DNA of 64,000 nucleotides from GWF2-38-69 sp965228125. GTDB lineage: Bacteria; Verrucomicrobiota; Lentisphaeria; Victivallales; GWF2-38-69. The notes beneath the pieces were generated by a model, which saw only the letters and a list, made by a program, of their open reading frames with translations, was not told where the DNA came from and searched no databases. The translations under genes and the position numbers were made by a program. How positions within the stretch are numbered: the first letter of the stretch is position 1; the number at the start of each line of letters is the position of its first letter. Shown here one piece after another: positions 9,058-17,253 of the stretch. The stretch covers positions 2,294,001 through 2,358,000 of the forward strand of contig OZ245791.1 of assembly GCA_965228125.1 (NCBI GenBank), written 5' to 3'.

Positions 9058-9564
9058 CTAGTATCCGATAAGTATAATTCCACTTAAAGGCAAATGAAGT
9101 CTATTTGAAACGTAAAGAGTTTCTAGAAAGGTGTAAACTTTTTGAAAATCATCAGTTCCTCTATAGTCATTTCTTACCGCTATAATTAAATATTTAACTT
9201 CAAACATCATACATGACTGAAATATATCTTTGAGGAATTGGTTATTATCTACAGCTCTTCCTGCTTCAACTTCAATAACTATTTTTCCATCTGCACTAAC
9301 AGCATCAGCATTAAAAGATTTATCAATGACATTATCAACTCCAAACAAAACAGGAATACTAATCTTTTTGTCTTTTGTTTTTCCGGACTCCACAGTAAAA
9401 TTAATTAATTCTAAATGTGGTCTTAATATCTCCAAGACTTCATTTGAGGAAAGGTTATTGTCGGGTGATTTGATATCAATCTCTACTTTATGAAAACATT
9501 CAATTACTGCTTTAATATTATCAGTAATTCCTTGAGAACGTGGGAAAAATTGAAATCTTATCAT
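9058..9564 (-). CDS. Putative PD-(D/E)XK-like nuclease
   Basis: This 168-residue protein belongs to no family I can name. It has an acidic pattern compatible with a restriction-endonuclease fold: F-N-A-D-A-V-S-A-D-G-K followed by I-V-I-E-V-E-A-G-R-A, that is, an Asp on one strand and ExE on the next (ExE instead of ExK, as in some type II enzymes). After it comes a helix with conserved polar residues and a further strand, Y-L-I-I-A-V-R-N-D-Y-R. Its ATG overlaps the stop of the upstream 79-residue gene in an ATGA, so the two are translationally coupled. A Vsr fragment follows. Nuclease activity is inferred from the motif pattern alone. It could also be a defence or toxin-antitoxin effector. 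Confidence 0.45.
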   Translation of the reverse strand: MIRFQFFPRSQGITDNIKAVIECFHKVEIDIKSPDNNLSSNEVLEILRPHLELINFTVESGKTKDKKISIPVLFGVDNVIDKSFNADAVSADGKIVIEVEAGRAVDNNQFLKDIFQSCMMFEVKYLIIAVRNDYRGTDDFQKVYTFLETLYVSNRLHLPLSGIILIGY

Positions 9565-9800
9565 GTTATCGATCTAAGTAAATTTTTAAGTTTTTCTTCT
9601 TTCAATTTTATTTCTTTTTTCCTGACATAGTAAAAAATAGACTCATCTATAGTTTCAGCTTTTGCTGAAACATAGCTTCCATTTTGACTCATTAAAGCAT
9701 CATTTAAATCTGCGGTTGAAACTGTAACTTCTTGAGATAAGTGTTCCAGATATAAATGTCTTAAATAATACGACTTGCCTTTAAAAATAATCTTTTCCAT
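9561..9800 (-). CDS. Small protein coupled to the nuclease-like gene
   Basis: This 79-residue hypothetical protein has an aromatic/charged N-terminal part (SYYLRHLYLEHLSQEVT) and a lysine- and glutamate-rich C-terminal helix (KKEIKLKEEKLKNLL). Its stop codon overlaps the start of the downstream gene by 4 bp (ATGA). Size, order and coupling are those of an antitoxin, immunity or DNA-binding partner encoded ahead of its effector, but no known antitoxin motif is visible. A GCAGG ribosome site lies just before the ATG. I do not recognise the family. Confidence 0.5.
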   Translation of the reverse strand: MEKIIFKGKSYYLRHLYLEHLSQEVTVSTADLNDALMSQNGSYVSAKAETIDESIFYYVRKKEIKLKEEKLKNLLRSIT

Positions 9801-10122
9801 CCTGCTTTTTTATAGATGACTTTTGTTTTGAGATACTGTCTGTTTGAGCTATTCTATTTTCTATTTTAAAAAATAAAAGCTTGAGTCGTCTTTTTTATAA
9901 AGAAGTTAGTGGGACTAAATAAAAAGTTAAAGATAAATAGATTCCCAAAGCAAATTGTTTTCGAATTATTACTGCAAGAGTCTATGATTCAAACTGTGTC
10001 AAGTATTATTCAAATTCATATCCCCCTTAATATCTGGTTACAAGATATTAGTGATATCAGGTTCTCTAGTTTCCTATCAACTGCGAATCCCCCACTATTT
10101 GAGATTCTAACTAATTGCTGAG

Positions 10123-10138
10123 AAAAGGCAAGAGGAAG
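10123..10138 (+). repeat. 16-bp direct repeat, left copy flanking vapBC
   Basis: AAAAGGCAAGAGGAAG occurs here and again at 10953-10968. The two copies bracket the VapBC module and both are followed within a few bases by a similar AAGATGG. They are candidates for the borders of an acquired segment. Confidence 0.5.
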
Positions 10139-10143
10139 TTTAA

Positions 10144-10184
10144 GATGGGGGATGGGGGATGGGGGATAGGGGATAGGGGATGGA
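10144..10184 (+). repeat. G-rich heptamer tandem array
   Basis: About five to six units of ATGGGGG / ATAGGGG run head to tail. Four or more runs of four to five G on the plus strand could fold into a G-quadruplex, and the tract could change length by slippage. It lies just beyond the 3' end of vapC. Confidence 0.7.
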
Positions 10185-10220
10185 AGGAAAAAAGGCAACG
10201 GACGAGAGGGATGCCTGTGT

Positions 10221-10619
10221 TTATACCCAGTTTTCGAGTTTAAGATTTTTTATACGGTTAAATTCATCAGTATTGTTCGAGACTAATGTAAGGTTTCTTG
10301 CAATAGCCTGAGATGCTATCTGTAAATCGTAAGGGCCGATTATCTGACCTCTCTGTTCCATGTCTGCTCTTAAAATTCCGTATATCTCGGCATCATTATC
10401 GTCAAAAGGCAGGATGTCAAAAGCTGATACAAAATTGAGAAGAGCGCATCTGTTCTTCTCTCTGAAGCGGCTTTTTGATACGCCATACTCGAGTTCAGCA
10501 AGCGAAACTGAAGAGAGTTTTATCTGATGAGGTTTGAGGCTCTTTACCTTATCAACAATCTGTTGAGATTTTCTATTAATGGCATATATGCAGATATTTG
10601 TATCAAGCAGGTATATCAT
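10221..10619 (-). CDS. vapC: VapC-family PIN-domain toxin ribonuclease
   Basis: This 132-residue PIN-domain protein has the acidic metal-binding set of VapC toxins: Asp6 (Y-L-L-D-T-N), Glu42 (S-L-A-E-L-E-Y-G), Asp98 (G-P-Y-D-L-Q-I-A) and a late acidic residue in S-N-N-T-D-E-F. VapC toxins cleave RNA, often tRNA or rRNA, when freed from the antitoxin. The gene lies 5 bp downstream of the AbrB-type antitoxin gene, the usual antitoxin-first order. All key residues are present, so it should be active. The start ATG is supported by the domain beginning at residue 2. Confidence 0.9.
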   Translation of the reverse strand: MIYLLDTNICIYAINRKSQQIVDKVKSLKPHQIKLSSVSLAELEYGVSKSRFREKNRCALLNFVSAFDILPFDDNDAEIYGILRADMEQRGQIIGPYDLQIASQAIARNLTLVSNNTDEFNRIKNLKLENWV

Positions 10620-10624
10620 GGTTT

Positions 10625-10846
10625 CTATCTTTTCTGCATGTCGGGCTGAGAACGGCCTTGGGCCATGAAGTCTTCAGAGAATTCATTCAAACTTTTTTCA
10701 AAAGCCTCCCATGGGTTTTTCTGAGGGAAAAGCACAATTGTTTTTCCTATTTTCTGAATGAAGAGTTCTTTTTCTTTAAACTGATATTCTTTTGGCAGTC
10801 TTATTGCCTGACTGTTGCCGCTCGTGAAAACTTTGGAAGTGAGCAT
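10625..10846 (-). CDS. vapB: VapB-family AbrB-type antitoxin
   Basis: This 73-residue protein has the swapped-hairpin AbrB/SpoVT DNA-binding fold of VapB/MvpA antitoxins, with the diagnostic F-T-S-G-N-S-Q-A-I-R-L-P-K near residue 7. The C-terminal part (FEKSLNEFSEDFMAQGRSQ) is the likely toxin-wrapping tail. It neutralises VapC and, with it, normally represses its own promoter. A strong AGGAGG ribosome site at 10860-10855 and a promoter at 10872-10900 precede it, and a 10-bp palindrome sits inside that promoter. Confidence 0.88.
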   Translation of the reverse strand: MLTSKVFTSGNSQAIRLPKEYQFKEKELFIQKIGKTIVLFPQKNPWEAFEKSLNEFSEDFMAQGRSQPDMQKR

Positions 10847-10871
10847 AATTGATTCCTCCTGATTGTATTTG

Positions 10872-10900
10872 AGTATATACTGCTGTAGCTACACAGTCAA
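10872..10900 (-). promoter_or_regulatory. vapBC promoter with palindromic operator
   Basis: On the minus strand: TTGACT (10900-10895), a spacer of exactly 17 bp, then TATACT (10877-10872). The perfect palindrome TGTAGCTACA at 10884-10893 lies within the spacer, where VapB or VapBC binding would block RNA polymerase. AGGAGG follows 12 bp downstream. Confidence 0.7.
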
Positions 10901-10952
10901 GTATGCTTGCAATGTATAAACTTTTTTTGTTTGAGATTTAAAAAAAGAAGGA

Positions 10953-10968
10953 AAAAGGCAAGAGGAAG
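10953..10968 (+). repeat. 16-bp direct repeat, right copy flanking vapBC
   Basis: This is an exact second copy of AAAAGGCAAGAGGAAG, 830 bp from the left copy. Apart from it, the 10901-11212 gap before the LysR gene shows no gene or hairpin that I can support. Confidence 0.5.
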
Positions 10969-11212
10969 AAAAGATGGTGGACAAGCGTCCGAGTGAACTT
11001 GATTTGGTTTTACTTGTATCTTGCTGAAGTTCCTTTTAGGAAGAAACAAACTTGAACATCTCTCTAAAGTTGACTATTCTGTGAAGCCCTATTAAGACCA
11101 AAACCATGAAGTTTCCAATATGCTTATTGTTGAAGACATAAGATGCATTTATAATAAATAGATAATTTAACTTAGGTTTTCGATTTAATAGTTCGAAAAA
11201 GTTTCAGCCGTT

Positions 11213-12148
11213 ATGAAAAAAGTAAATCTTGCGTCAATTAATATTAATTTTTTAAATGTGCTGAATATTCTCCTGAAAGAGAAAAGCCCTACTACAGCTG
11301 CGAAAAGGCTTGGCTTGTCGCAAGCTGCCGTGAGTTACTCGCTCAAGAAATTAAGAGAAATTTTTGAAGACGATCTCCTCGTGACTCTGCCAGACAGCAG
11401 GGGGATGCAGTTGACTCAATTTGCAAAAGCATTGTCAGAACACGTGGAAGAGGCTGTGAAAAAAGTGGAAGATGTTTTTTCCTTTCAGATATTTAATCCT
11501 CTTATTTCGGAAAGAAGATTTAGACTTGCAGTAACAGACTATGCCCTTTATTTGTTTTTGCCTAAAATATATATGAAATTAAGGGAATTGGCGCCAAGAA
11601 TCTCTTTGGAAACTTTTTTCTTCGATTTTGAAAATGTCGGAAGCAAAATAGAACTGCATGAAATAGATATTGCAATAGGGAGTTTTACATATGAAAAACC
11701 TAATAAAAACCTCATATATAAACTTCTTTTTGAGGATAAGAAAGTCTGCATTGTGAATCCTAATCATCCTGTTCTTTTAATGGGGAATAAAGTGAGCCTG
11801 GAAAATTATAATAAATTTCCCCATCTCATTATGAAACTACCTAAAGACAGTTCTGAAGTTGCAATAGAAGCAGATAAACGGGAAAGTAAGCGAGAATCTT
11901 TATATCCTGATATTGTCATGCATAATTCATATGGAGCTCTGGAGATGATAAAAACAACGGACTTGATCGCTATTAGTGGGGGCAAGCCTTTTAATAAAAC
12001 CCTTGAACAATTCGGAGTTAAAACGATAGACATGGACTTCCTTGACTTATATGCGAAAATTTCGCTTTGTTATAATTCTGCGGCACAAAAAGATCAGGGC
12101 ATCCAGTTCCTAGTTTTATTAATAGAAGAGATAGGGAGAAACTGTTAA
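11213..12148 (+). CDS. LysR-family transcriptional regulator
   Basis: This 311-residue protein has the N-terminal winged helix-turn-helix of LysR regulators: L-L-K-E-K-S-P-T-T-A-A-K-R-L-G-L-S-Q then V-S-Y-S-L-K-K-L-R at residues 19-52. The type-2 periplasmic-binding-protein-like effector domain follows from about residue 90. The region resembles the NodD/NahR branch, which activates in response to small aromatic or related inducers. The inducer here is unknown. The next gene in the same direction, a secreted glycosidase 167 bp away, is a possible target, but LysR targets are more often divergent. No strong ribosome site precedes the ATG. Confidence 0.88.
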   Translation: MKKVNLASININFLNVLNILLKEKSPTTAAKRLGLSQAAVSYSLKKLREIFEDDLLVTLPDSRGMQLTQFAKALSEHVEEAVKKVEDVFSFQIFNPLISERRFRLAVTDYALYLFLPKIYMKLRELAPRISLETFFFDFENVGSKIELHEIDIAIGSFTYEKPNKNLIYKLLFEDKKVCIVNPNHPVLLMGNKVSLENYNKFPHLIMKLPKDSSEVAIEADKRESKRESLYPDIVMHNSYGALEMIKTTDLIAISGGKPFNKTLEQFGVKTIDMDFLDLYAKISLCYNSAAQKDQGIQFLVLLIEEIGRNC

Positions 12149-12171
12149 TCTTTTTAGTATAAATTTAGCCT

Positions 12172-12190
12172 TAATAAATATCGTTTATTA
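12172..12190. promoter_or_regulatory. Palindrome between the LysR and glycosidase genes
   Basis: TAATAAA, five bases, TTTATTA form a perfect 7-5-7 inverted repeat about 125 bp upstream of the glycosidase start. It lacks a T-tract, so it looks more like a protein-binding site than a terminator. It could be bound by the adjacent LysR protein; this is inference. Confidence 0.3.
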
Positions 12191-12315
12191 TCTCAATAGA
12201 AATTACTGATGGTAACAGGCTTTCAATTATATTGCGTTATTGTGAGAGAGGCGTACAGTTCAATCTTTTGCAACCGAATTAAATTTATATTAAAAATAAA
12301 ACAATACAGGAATTC

Positions 12316-14850
12316 ATGCGTATGAAAAAGAAAGCAGGTACGGCAGTTTTTGCGATTGCACTAACAATAGGAGTAAGCAGTTTTGCAGACTTTGCTATTG
12401 GGAATAATACAATAACTTCCCCTCAGGGAACAGCGACAGTCAATGTAACAAACCCTGCATCAATGACGCGCCACTATAATTTAAGCACCACAGCACCCCT
12501 TAGAGATAATTATCCCAGCAACAAAGTTGTCTCCTATGACGAAAATTCAGGGCAGATGATCACTAGAACCGGCAACAATATGTTTGATGCTCTTTTTGCC
12601 CTTGCATTATACGAGAACAGGTTAAACTCTGTAACCAGTATTACAAATAGTGATTATAATTACAGCCAACCTATTCAGGAACCTAATGCAAATGGCTTTT
12701 TTCAAACAGGCGCGAAATGGACATATGTGTGGACCAGAGATACTTCATATTCAGTTTTCTTGTCTCTAGCCATGGTAGATCCTCTGCGCTCAAAGAATTC
12801 ATTGCTATTTAAAATATCTAATAGACGAGATGTCCAAGGCGCCCCTGAGATTATACAAGATACCGGATCAGGCGGCAGCTGGCCTATTTCCTCTGATAGA
12901 GTGGTTTGGTCCCTCGGTGCACAAGAGCTCCTTAACTACCTGACAGGTAACGATCGTCAGGACTTCTTTAACCAAGCTTATCCGGCAATAATAAATACAA
13001 TAGAAAGTGACCGTCAGGTTGTTTATGACAAATCAGATGGTTTATATACAGGAGAGACATCATTCCTTGACTGGAGAGAGCAAACATACCCGACATGGAC
13101 TGCTTCAAACACAGTTCATATTGGAATGTCAAAAACTCTTTCTACTAATGTATGCCATTATATAATACTTTCTGTTGCTTCTCAGATGGCAGCAGAAAAA
13201 GGAGACACAGCATCAAATCAAAAATATGCACAATGGGCCGCTGCTCTGAAGAAATCTATTAATGATAAATTCTGGCTTCCATCAGAAGGACTATATAGCA
13301 TGTTTCTTACTACTACACTCGACCAGTCTCCGGTAACTAAATATGATCTTATGGGAGAGTCGCTTGCCATCCTTTCAGGTGTTGCCGATCCTCAACAAGC
13401 AAAATCAATCATGCAAAATTACCCGCACACTGAAATGGGAGTATCTGTGATATGGCCTCAGCAGCCTCTTACAAGGCCTTATCATAATCGTGCAATGTGG
13501 CCATTTGCTTCAGCATACTGCCTGAAGGCAGCTAAAGTAGCAAATAACGATGCTGTCGCATCACATAATATATTTTCTCTTATGACCGCTGCAGCCACAA
13601 ATCTATCAAATATGGAAAACATGGATTTCCAATCTCTGTACACTGGAGTTGATGACGATGATCCTAATGCAACTGCAGTTGATTCTCAGAGACAATTATG
13701 GTCAGTTGCAGGATATATATCTATGGTTACAGATATCATTTTCGGGAGAGAGACTTCTCAGAAAGGAATAAGATTTACTCCTTTTATCACTAAACAGGTA
13801 AGAAATACTCTTTTCTCCGGAACAAACACGATAAATCTCTACAATCTCAACTATAGAGGGAAAATAATAAATATTCAGATAAATCTTCCTCAGGTTGCAC
13901 AAAACACACAAGGGTATTATCAAATAGCGTCAGAAAAGTTGAATGGTACTGCTATTAACTCTTCTGATTATATCTCAGATGCTACATTACAATCTTCCAA
14001 TAACATTGAAATCACGCTAGCTGACAACAATATTCCGGGAGCGACTATGAATTTAGTTAACAACAGTCAGCCATGGGAAATGTTTTATTCCCCAAAAGAA
14101 CCTTCTTTAGAAAGCATTACACCCCAAAACGGCCTACTAAAGTTGACGTTCTCTACCAATGGAGAATCTGATAACCCGCTCATCAATATTTATAGAAATT
14201 CGGTTAAAGTCGCTCAAGTATCAGGTACGAGTTGGACTGACCCAAACTCTGGGGATTATAATAAAAATGTTTATTTCTATACCATTGAGTCAGAATTTTC
14301 GGGTAATTATCATAACAGATCCCAGCATACTGAACCTCAAGGCTATTGGACAGATGGAACTGTAGAAACCATTTACGCAGGGGATAGCAGACTTATGTCT
14401 CCTCAGGGAGCCAGCATGTCATTACAGCATGGACAATATTGCTATAATAACTGGGGTACCCCTACAGATACTCTGGAAGCAAAATATACTCCTACACAAT
14501 CCGGTACTTACTCGCTCCAGTTAAGCTATGCCAATAATATGGGGCCTGTTAATACGGGTATCACATGTTGCGTTAAAAAAGTGCAACTATATGATAGCAC
14601 TAATTCATTAATAGAAGAAGCCTGTCTTTTTATGCCTCAAATGTCAACTTGGGATGTATGGAGTGATTCTTCATTTTTCCCAAAAGTAAAACTTAGTGCC
14701 AATCAAACTTATAAGATAATAATTTCAGATTATAGAAATATGTCCTATTTCCAAAGTAATGCCCTGTATAACAATGTAGGGGGAATGGGAGGTATAACAA
14801 ATCGCTGCAACTTGGAAGGCATAAAAGTTTTACTCCTTTCTCAAGAATAG
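12316..14850 (+). CDS. Secreted six-hairpin (alpha/alpha) glycosidase
   Basis: This 844-residue exported protein has a signal peptide of about 24 residues (A-I-A-L-T-I-G-V-S-S-F-A). The core (about 70-480) is an (alpha/alpha)6-toroid glycosidase domain with T-Y-V-W-T-R-D-T-S-Y near 145, G-S-W-P-I-S-S-D-R-V-V-W near 200 and E-T-S-F-L-D-W-R-E-Q-T-Y-P near 255. These aromatic and acidic clusters resemble amylo-1,6-glucosidase / GH63 / GH15-like enzymes. Several Asp and Glu residues could be the catalytic pair; I cannot assign them. Residues about 590-840 look like beta-sandwich accessory domains. It probably trims extracellular glycans in the periplasm. A good intrinsic terminator follows. Start ambiguity: ATG at 12316 or 12322. 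Confidence 0.75.
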   Translation: MRMKKKAGTAVFAIALTIGVSSFADFAIGNNTITSPQGTATVNVTNPASMTRHYNLSTTAPLRDNYPSNKVVSYDENSGQMITRTGNNMFDALFALALYENRLNSVTSITNSDYNYSQPIQEPNANGFFQTGAKWTYVWTRDTSYSVFLSLAMVDPLRSKNSLLFKISNRRDVQGAPEIIQDTGSGGSWPISSDRVVWSLGAQELLNYLTGNDRQDFFNQAYPAIINTIESDRQVVYDKSDGLYTGETSFLDWREQTYPTWTASNTVHIGMSKTLSTNVCHYIILSVASQMAAEKGDTASNQKYAQWAAALKKSINDKFWLPSEGLYSMFLTTTLDQSPVTKYDLMGESLAILSGVADPQQAKSIMQNYPHTEMGVSVIWPQQPLTRPYHNRAMWPFASAYCLKAAKVANNDAVASHNIFSLMTAAATNLSNMENMDFQSLYTGVDDDDPNATAVDSQRQLWSVAGYISMVTDIIFGRETSQKGIRFTPFITKQVRNTLFSGTNTINLYNLNYRGKIINIQINLPQVAQNTQGYYQIASEKLNGTAINSSDYISDATLQSSNNIEITLADNNIPGATMNLVNNSQPWEMFYSPKEPSLESITPQNGLLKLTFSTNGESDNPLINIYRNSVKVAQVSGTSWTDPNSGDYNKNVYFYTIESEFSGNYHNRSQHTEPQGYWTDGTVETIYAGDSRLMSPQGASMSLQHGQYCYNNWGTPTDTLEAKYTPTQSGTYSLQLSYANNMGPVNTGITCCVKKVQLYDSTNSLIEEACLFMPQMSTWDVWSDSSFFPKVKLSANQTYKIIISDYRNMSYFQSNALYNNVGGMGGITNRCNLEGIKVLLLSQE

Positions 14851-14869
14851 AATCTATCGACAAATCTAA

Positions 14870-14898
14870 ACCGCTCTTTAAAACAGAGCGGTTTTTTT
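14870..14898 (+). terminator. Intrinsic terminator of the glycosidase gene
   Basis: ACCGCTCT (14870-14877), a 7-base loop and AGAGCGGT (14885-14892) form a perfect 8-bp stem running directly into seven T. It lies 20 bp after the stop codon. Confidence 0.92.
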
Positions 14899-15283
14899 AT
14901 TCCGGTCGCTTTTATACAAGCGCCGACTATACTGAATGTTGCTCTTGGGTGATATTTTGCCTCTAATCTTTGCTTAATATGCAGATTGTTCTGCTTGTCT
15001 CAAGATAATGAAAATCCGAGACCTCTGCACTACTACAATATTGCCATTTTAAAAGAAATTGCTGATACTTGTATATAGAACCCCTTCCTTTTTGAGAACA
15101 GGATAAGTTTTCCTTACGCTTTTTCTTGGAAAAGATCACCCACATGAGGGATTTTATTACTACTCGTACTTAGCAGGCTGAAGCTGGAAAAGCCGCATGC
15201 CTTGAATACGTTAATGATACAACCTGATTTGCATTTTTCTAACATTGAAATATTTTATATGGTCACGCGCACAATTTATATTT
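14899..15283. other. Intergenic stretch with a distant inverted-repeat pair
   Basis: No gene is supported here. TGGGTGATATTTT (14946-14958) and AAAAGATCACCCA (15130-15142) are inverted copies with one mismatch, framing about 197 bp. This could be a short non-autonomous element or chance. Confidence 0.3.
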
Positions 15284-15295
15284 AGGGGATTCTTA

Positions 15296-16291
15296 ATGAC
15301 TAGGCAAAAAGATATTGCAGAAGCGTTAAATCTTTCAAGAACAACTATAGCACGTGCCTTTGACCCAAATGGCGTGATACATCCTGAAACAAGAAAATTG
15401 ATATTAGAAAAAGCAACTGAGCTTAATTACAGAAAAAATATCTTAAGCAGTGTTTTGGCTTCTAAAAAATCACTGATTATTTTTGCTTTCATTGCTAAAT
15501 CTGCGAATGAAACATATTCTTCAGATATAATATCCGGACTTAAAAAAATTGAACACGACCTCTTAGACTTCAACTTTCAGATAAAAATAATTGAAACTGA
15601 TATTAATAAACCTCAGGAGCAAATTACTTTTCTAGAAAAGGCAATTGGCGAAGCTCCTTTGGGCATTATCATTACTCCGCTCCTAAAAGAAAGCGTCACA
15701 AGTTTTATCGAACAAAATAAAAATATAGTATTCATAACACTGGATATTAAACTTAATAATTCTATTCCCCATATAGGTGCAGACTATTTTATGTCTGGCA
15801 AAATTATCGGTAGTCTTTATTCCAAATTCATGAAAAAAGACTGCGAGATTTTAGTTCTTGACTCTGAAGATGATAATATTTCTTCTAAGAAATACTTACT
15901 CGGTTTATTAGAGATATTACAGGAAAAGAAAATTAAGATTAATGGCCCTCATTTTTATGGCAATATTATAGACGATTTAGATTCTATCTTAATAAGGCAC
16001 TATACGCCTAACGTAGAAGCAATTTACAGCAGCAGATTTATAAATACCATAATAGAATTTGCTGCTACGAAATATAAGAAAAATCTAATTGCAGTAGGGA
16101 ACGGATTAAATCCAAAGAGCAGATACCTTCTGACTAATGAAATACTTACTGCAATAGTAGCAGAAGATAATTTTGATGCAGGATACCAAGCCGGAAAACT
16201 GGTTTTTGATATTATAAATCATGGAATGCTTTTTACTACCAAAAGCTACGTAACAAAACCATCTATCATCATTAAGGAAAATATACCATAA
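15296..16291 (+). CDS. LacI-family regulator of the sialic-acid genes
   Basis: I place the start at ATG 15296, preceded by AGGGGA at 15284-15289, rather than 51 bp upstream, because the LacI helix-turn-helix then begins at residue 1: MTRQKDIAEALNLSRTTIAR. The product is 331 residues. The hinge helix is followed by a periplasmic-binding-protein-like effector domain from about residue 60. It lies immediately upstream of the lyase and transporter genes, and a palindrome typical of LacI operators sits in the 76-bp gap before the lyase. It is therefore likely to repress them until sialic acid or a catabolite is bound. Ligand and target are inferred from position. Confidence 0.88.
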   Translation: MTRQKDIAEALNLSRTTIARAFDPNGVIHPETRKLILEKATELNYRKNILSSVLASKKSLIIFAFIAKSANETYSSDIISGLKKIEHDLLDFNFQIKIIETDINKPQEQITFLEKAIGEAPLGIIITPLLKESVTSFIEQNKNIVFITLDIKLNNSIPHIGADYFMSGKIIGSLYSKFMKKDCEILVLDSEDDNISSKKYLLGLLEILQEKKIKINGPHFYGNIIDDLDSILIRHYTPNVEAIYSSRFINTIIEFAATKYKKNLIAVGNGLNPKSRYLLTNEILTAIVAEDNFDAGYQAGKLVFDIINHGMLFTTKSYVTKPSIIIKENIP

Positions 16292-16307
16292 CCAATTAAT
16301 GATAAAT

Positions 16308-16345
16308 TATAATAACCTAATAATTAAAAATGTTCGCGGGAACAT
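16308..16345 (+). promoter_or_regulatory. Promoter and LacI-type operator of the nanA operon
   Basis: TATAAT at 16308-16313 is a consensus -10 box; no clear -35 is visible. The palindrome ATGTTCGCGGGAACAT at 16330-16345 starts 16 bp after it, covers the likely transcription start, and has the central CG typical of LacI/GalR operators. AAGGAG at 16354-16359 serves the lyase ATG at 16368. Confidence 0.68.
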
Positions 16346-16367
16346 CTAAAACAAAGGAGAAATTAAC

Positions 16368-17243
16368 ATGAAAGGTATATACTCTGCCTTGCTAGTGCCT
16401 TACGATGAAAACGGAAAAATAATGGAAAATGAATTGCGCCAGATAATTAACTATAACATTGATAAAATGCATGTTGATGGTTTATATGTTGGCGGAAGTA
16501 CTGGTGAAAATTTTTTAATCTCTACGGAAGAGAAAAAAATAATATTTAAAATAGCAGCTGAAGAGGCTTTGAATAAAATTCACATGATTGCTCAGGTCGG
16601 TTCATTAAACCTAAAAGAAGCTATTGAATTAGGGCAATATGTAACAGATTTAGGATATAAATGTCTCTCGTCAGTAACGCCATTTTATTACAAATTTTCT
16701 TTTACGGATATAAAATCTTATTACAAAAAAATAATTGAAGAAACTAATAATAATATGCTTGTCTATAGCATTCCGATGCTTTCCGGAGTAAATATGAGCG
16801 AAGGTCAGATTGGAGACCTGTTCAACATGGAGAAAGTTATAGGGATAAAGTATACTTCTAGTGATTTCTTCCTTCTTGAAAGAATCAGAAAGTCCTTCCC
16901 AAATAAACTTATTTTTAATGGCTTTGATGAACTCCTTATTTTTGGCTCTGTACTTGGTGTCGACGGTGCAATAGGAAGCACGTATAATGTCACAGCCCCG
17001 AGAGCAAAAGCCATTTATGTTAATACTCTTGCAGGCAATATTGAAGAAGCAAGAAAACTTCAGCACTTACAAAATGATATCATATCAAAGCTCCTTGATA
17101 TAGGCCTCTTCCAAGGACTAAAAGAATTACTAAAACTAGAAGGTGTCAATGCCGGATATTGCAGAGAACCTATGCCGAAATATAGTGAAGACCAATTAAG
17201 AAAAATAAAGCAGTTACACTCAGAGTATTTCGCAGAAAAATAA
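16368..17243 (+). CDS. nanA: N-acetylneuraminate lyase
   Basis: NanA splits N-acetylneuraminate (sialic acid) into N-acetylmannosamine and pyruvate. The 291-residue protein is a DapA-superfamily aldolase with the substrate-binding G-G-S-T-G-E-N at residues 42-48, Tyr133 (V-Y-S-I-P) and the Schiff-base Lys161 (I-G-I-K-Y-T). The S-T-G-E-N-F-L form, rather than T-T-G-E, favours the sialate lyase over dihydrodipicolinate synthase. The neighbouring SSS transporter and LacI regulator support that. It acts in the cytoplasm and is likely controlled by the operator just upstream. The other nan genes (kinase, epimerase, deaminase) are not in the window. Confidence 0.88.
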   Translation: MKGIYSALLVPYDENGKIMENELRQIINYNIDKMHVDGLYVGGSTGENFLISTEEKKIIFKIAAEEALNKIHMIAQVGSLNLKEAIELGQYVTDLGYKCLSSVTPFYYKFSFTDIKSYYKKIIEETNNNMLVYSIPMLSGVNMSEGQIGDLFNMEKVIGIKYTSSDFFLLERIRKSFPNKLIFNGFDELLIFGSVLGVDGAIGSTYNVTAPRAKAIYVNTLAGNIEEARKLQHLQNDIISKLLDIGLFQGLKELLKLEGVNAGYCREPMPKYSEDQLRKIKQLHSEYFAEK

Positions 17244-17253
17244 GGAGTAGATA

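Larger units (their letters stand above)
9801..10220. other. Intergenic stretch with hairpin and G-rich array
   Basis: These 420 bp hold no convincing gene. The visible structure is an inverted repeat AATATCT at 10029-10035 with AGATATT at 10043-10049, one copy of a 16-bp direct repeat (10123-10138) and the heptamer array at 10144-10184. The rest is AT-rich and unremarkable. Confidence 0.5.

Noticed and set aside
14963..15145. Minus-strand 60-codon frame near the LacI gene
   Set aside because: No ribosome site, no recognisable protein, low-complexity lysine-rich start; treated as intergenic.
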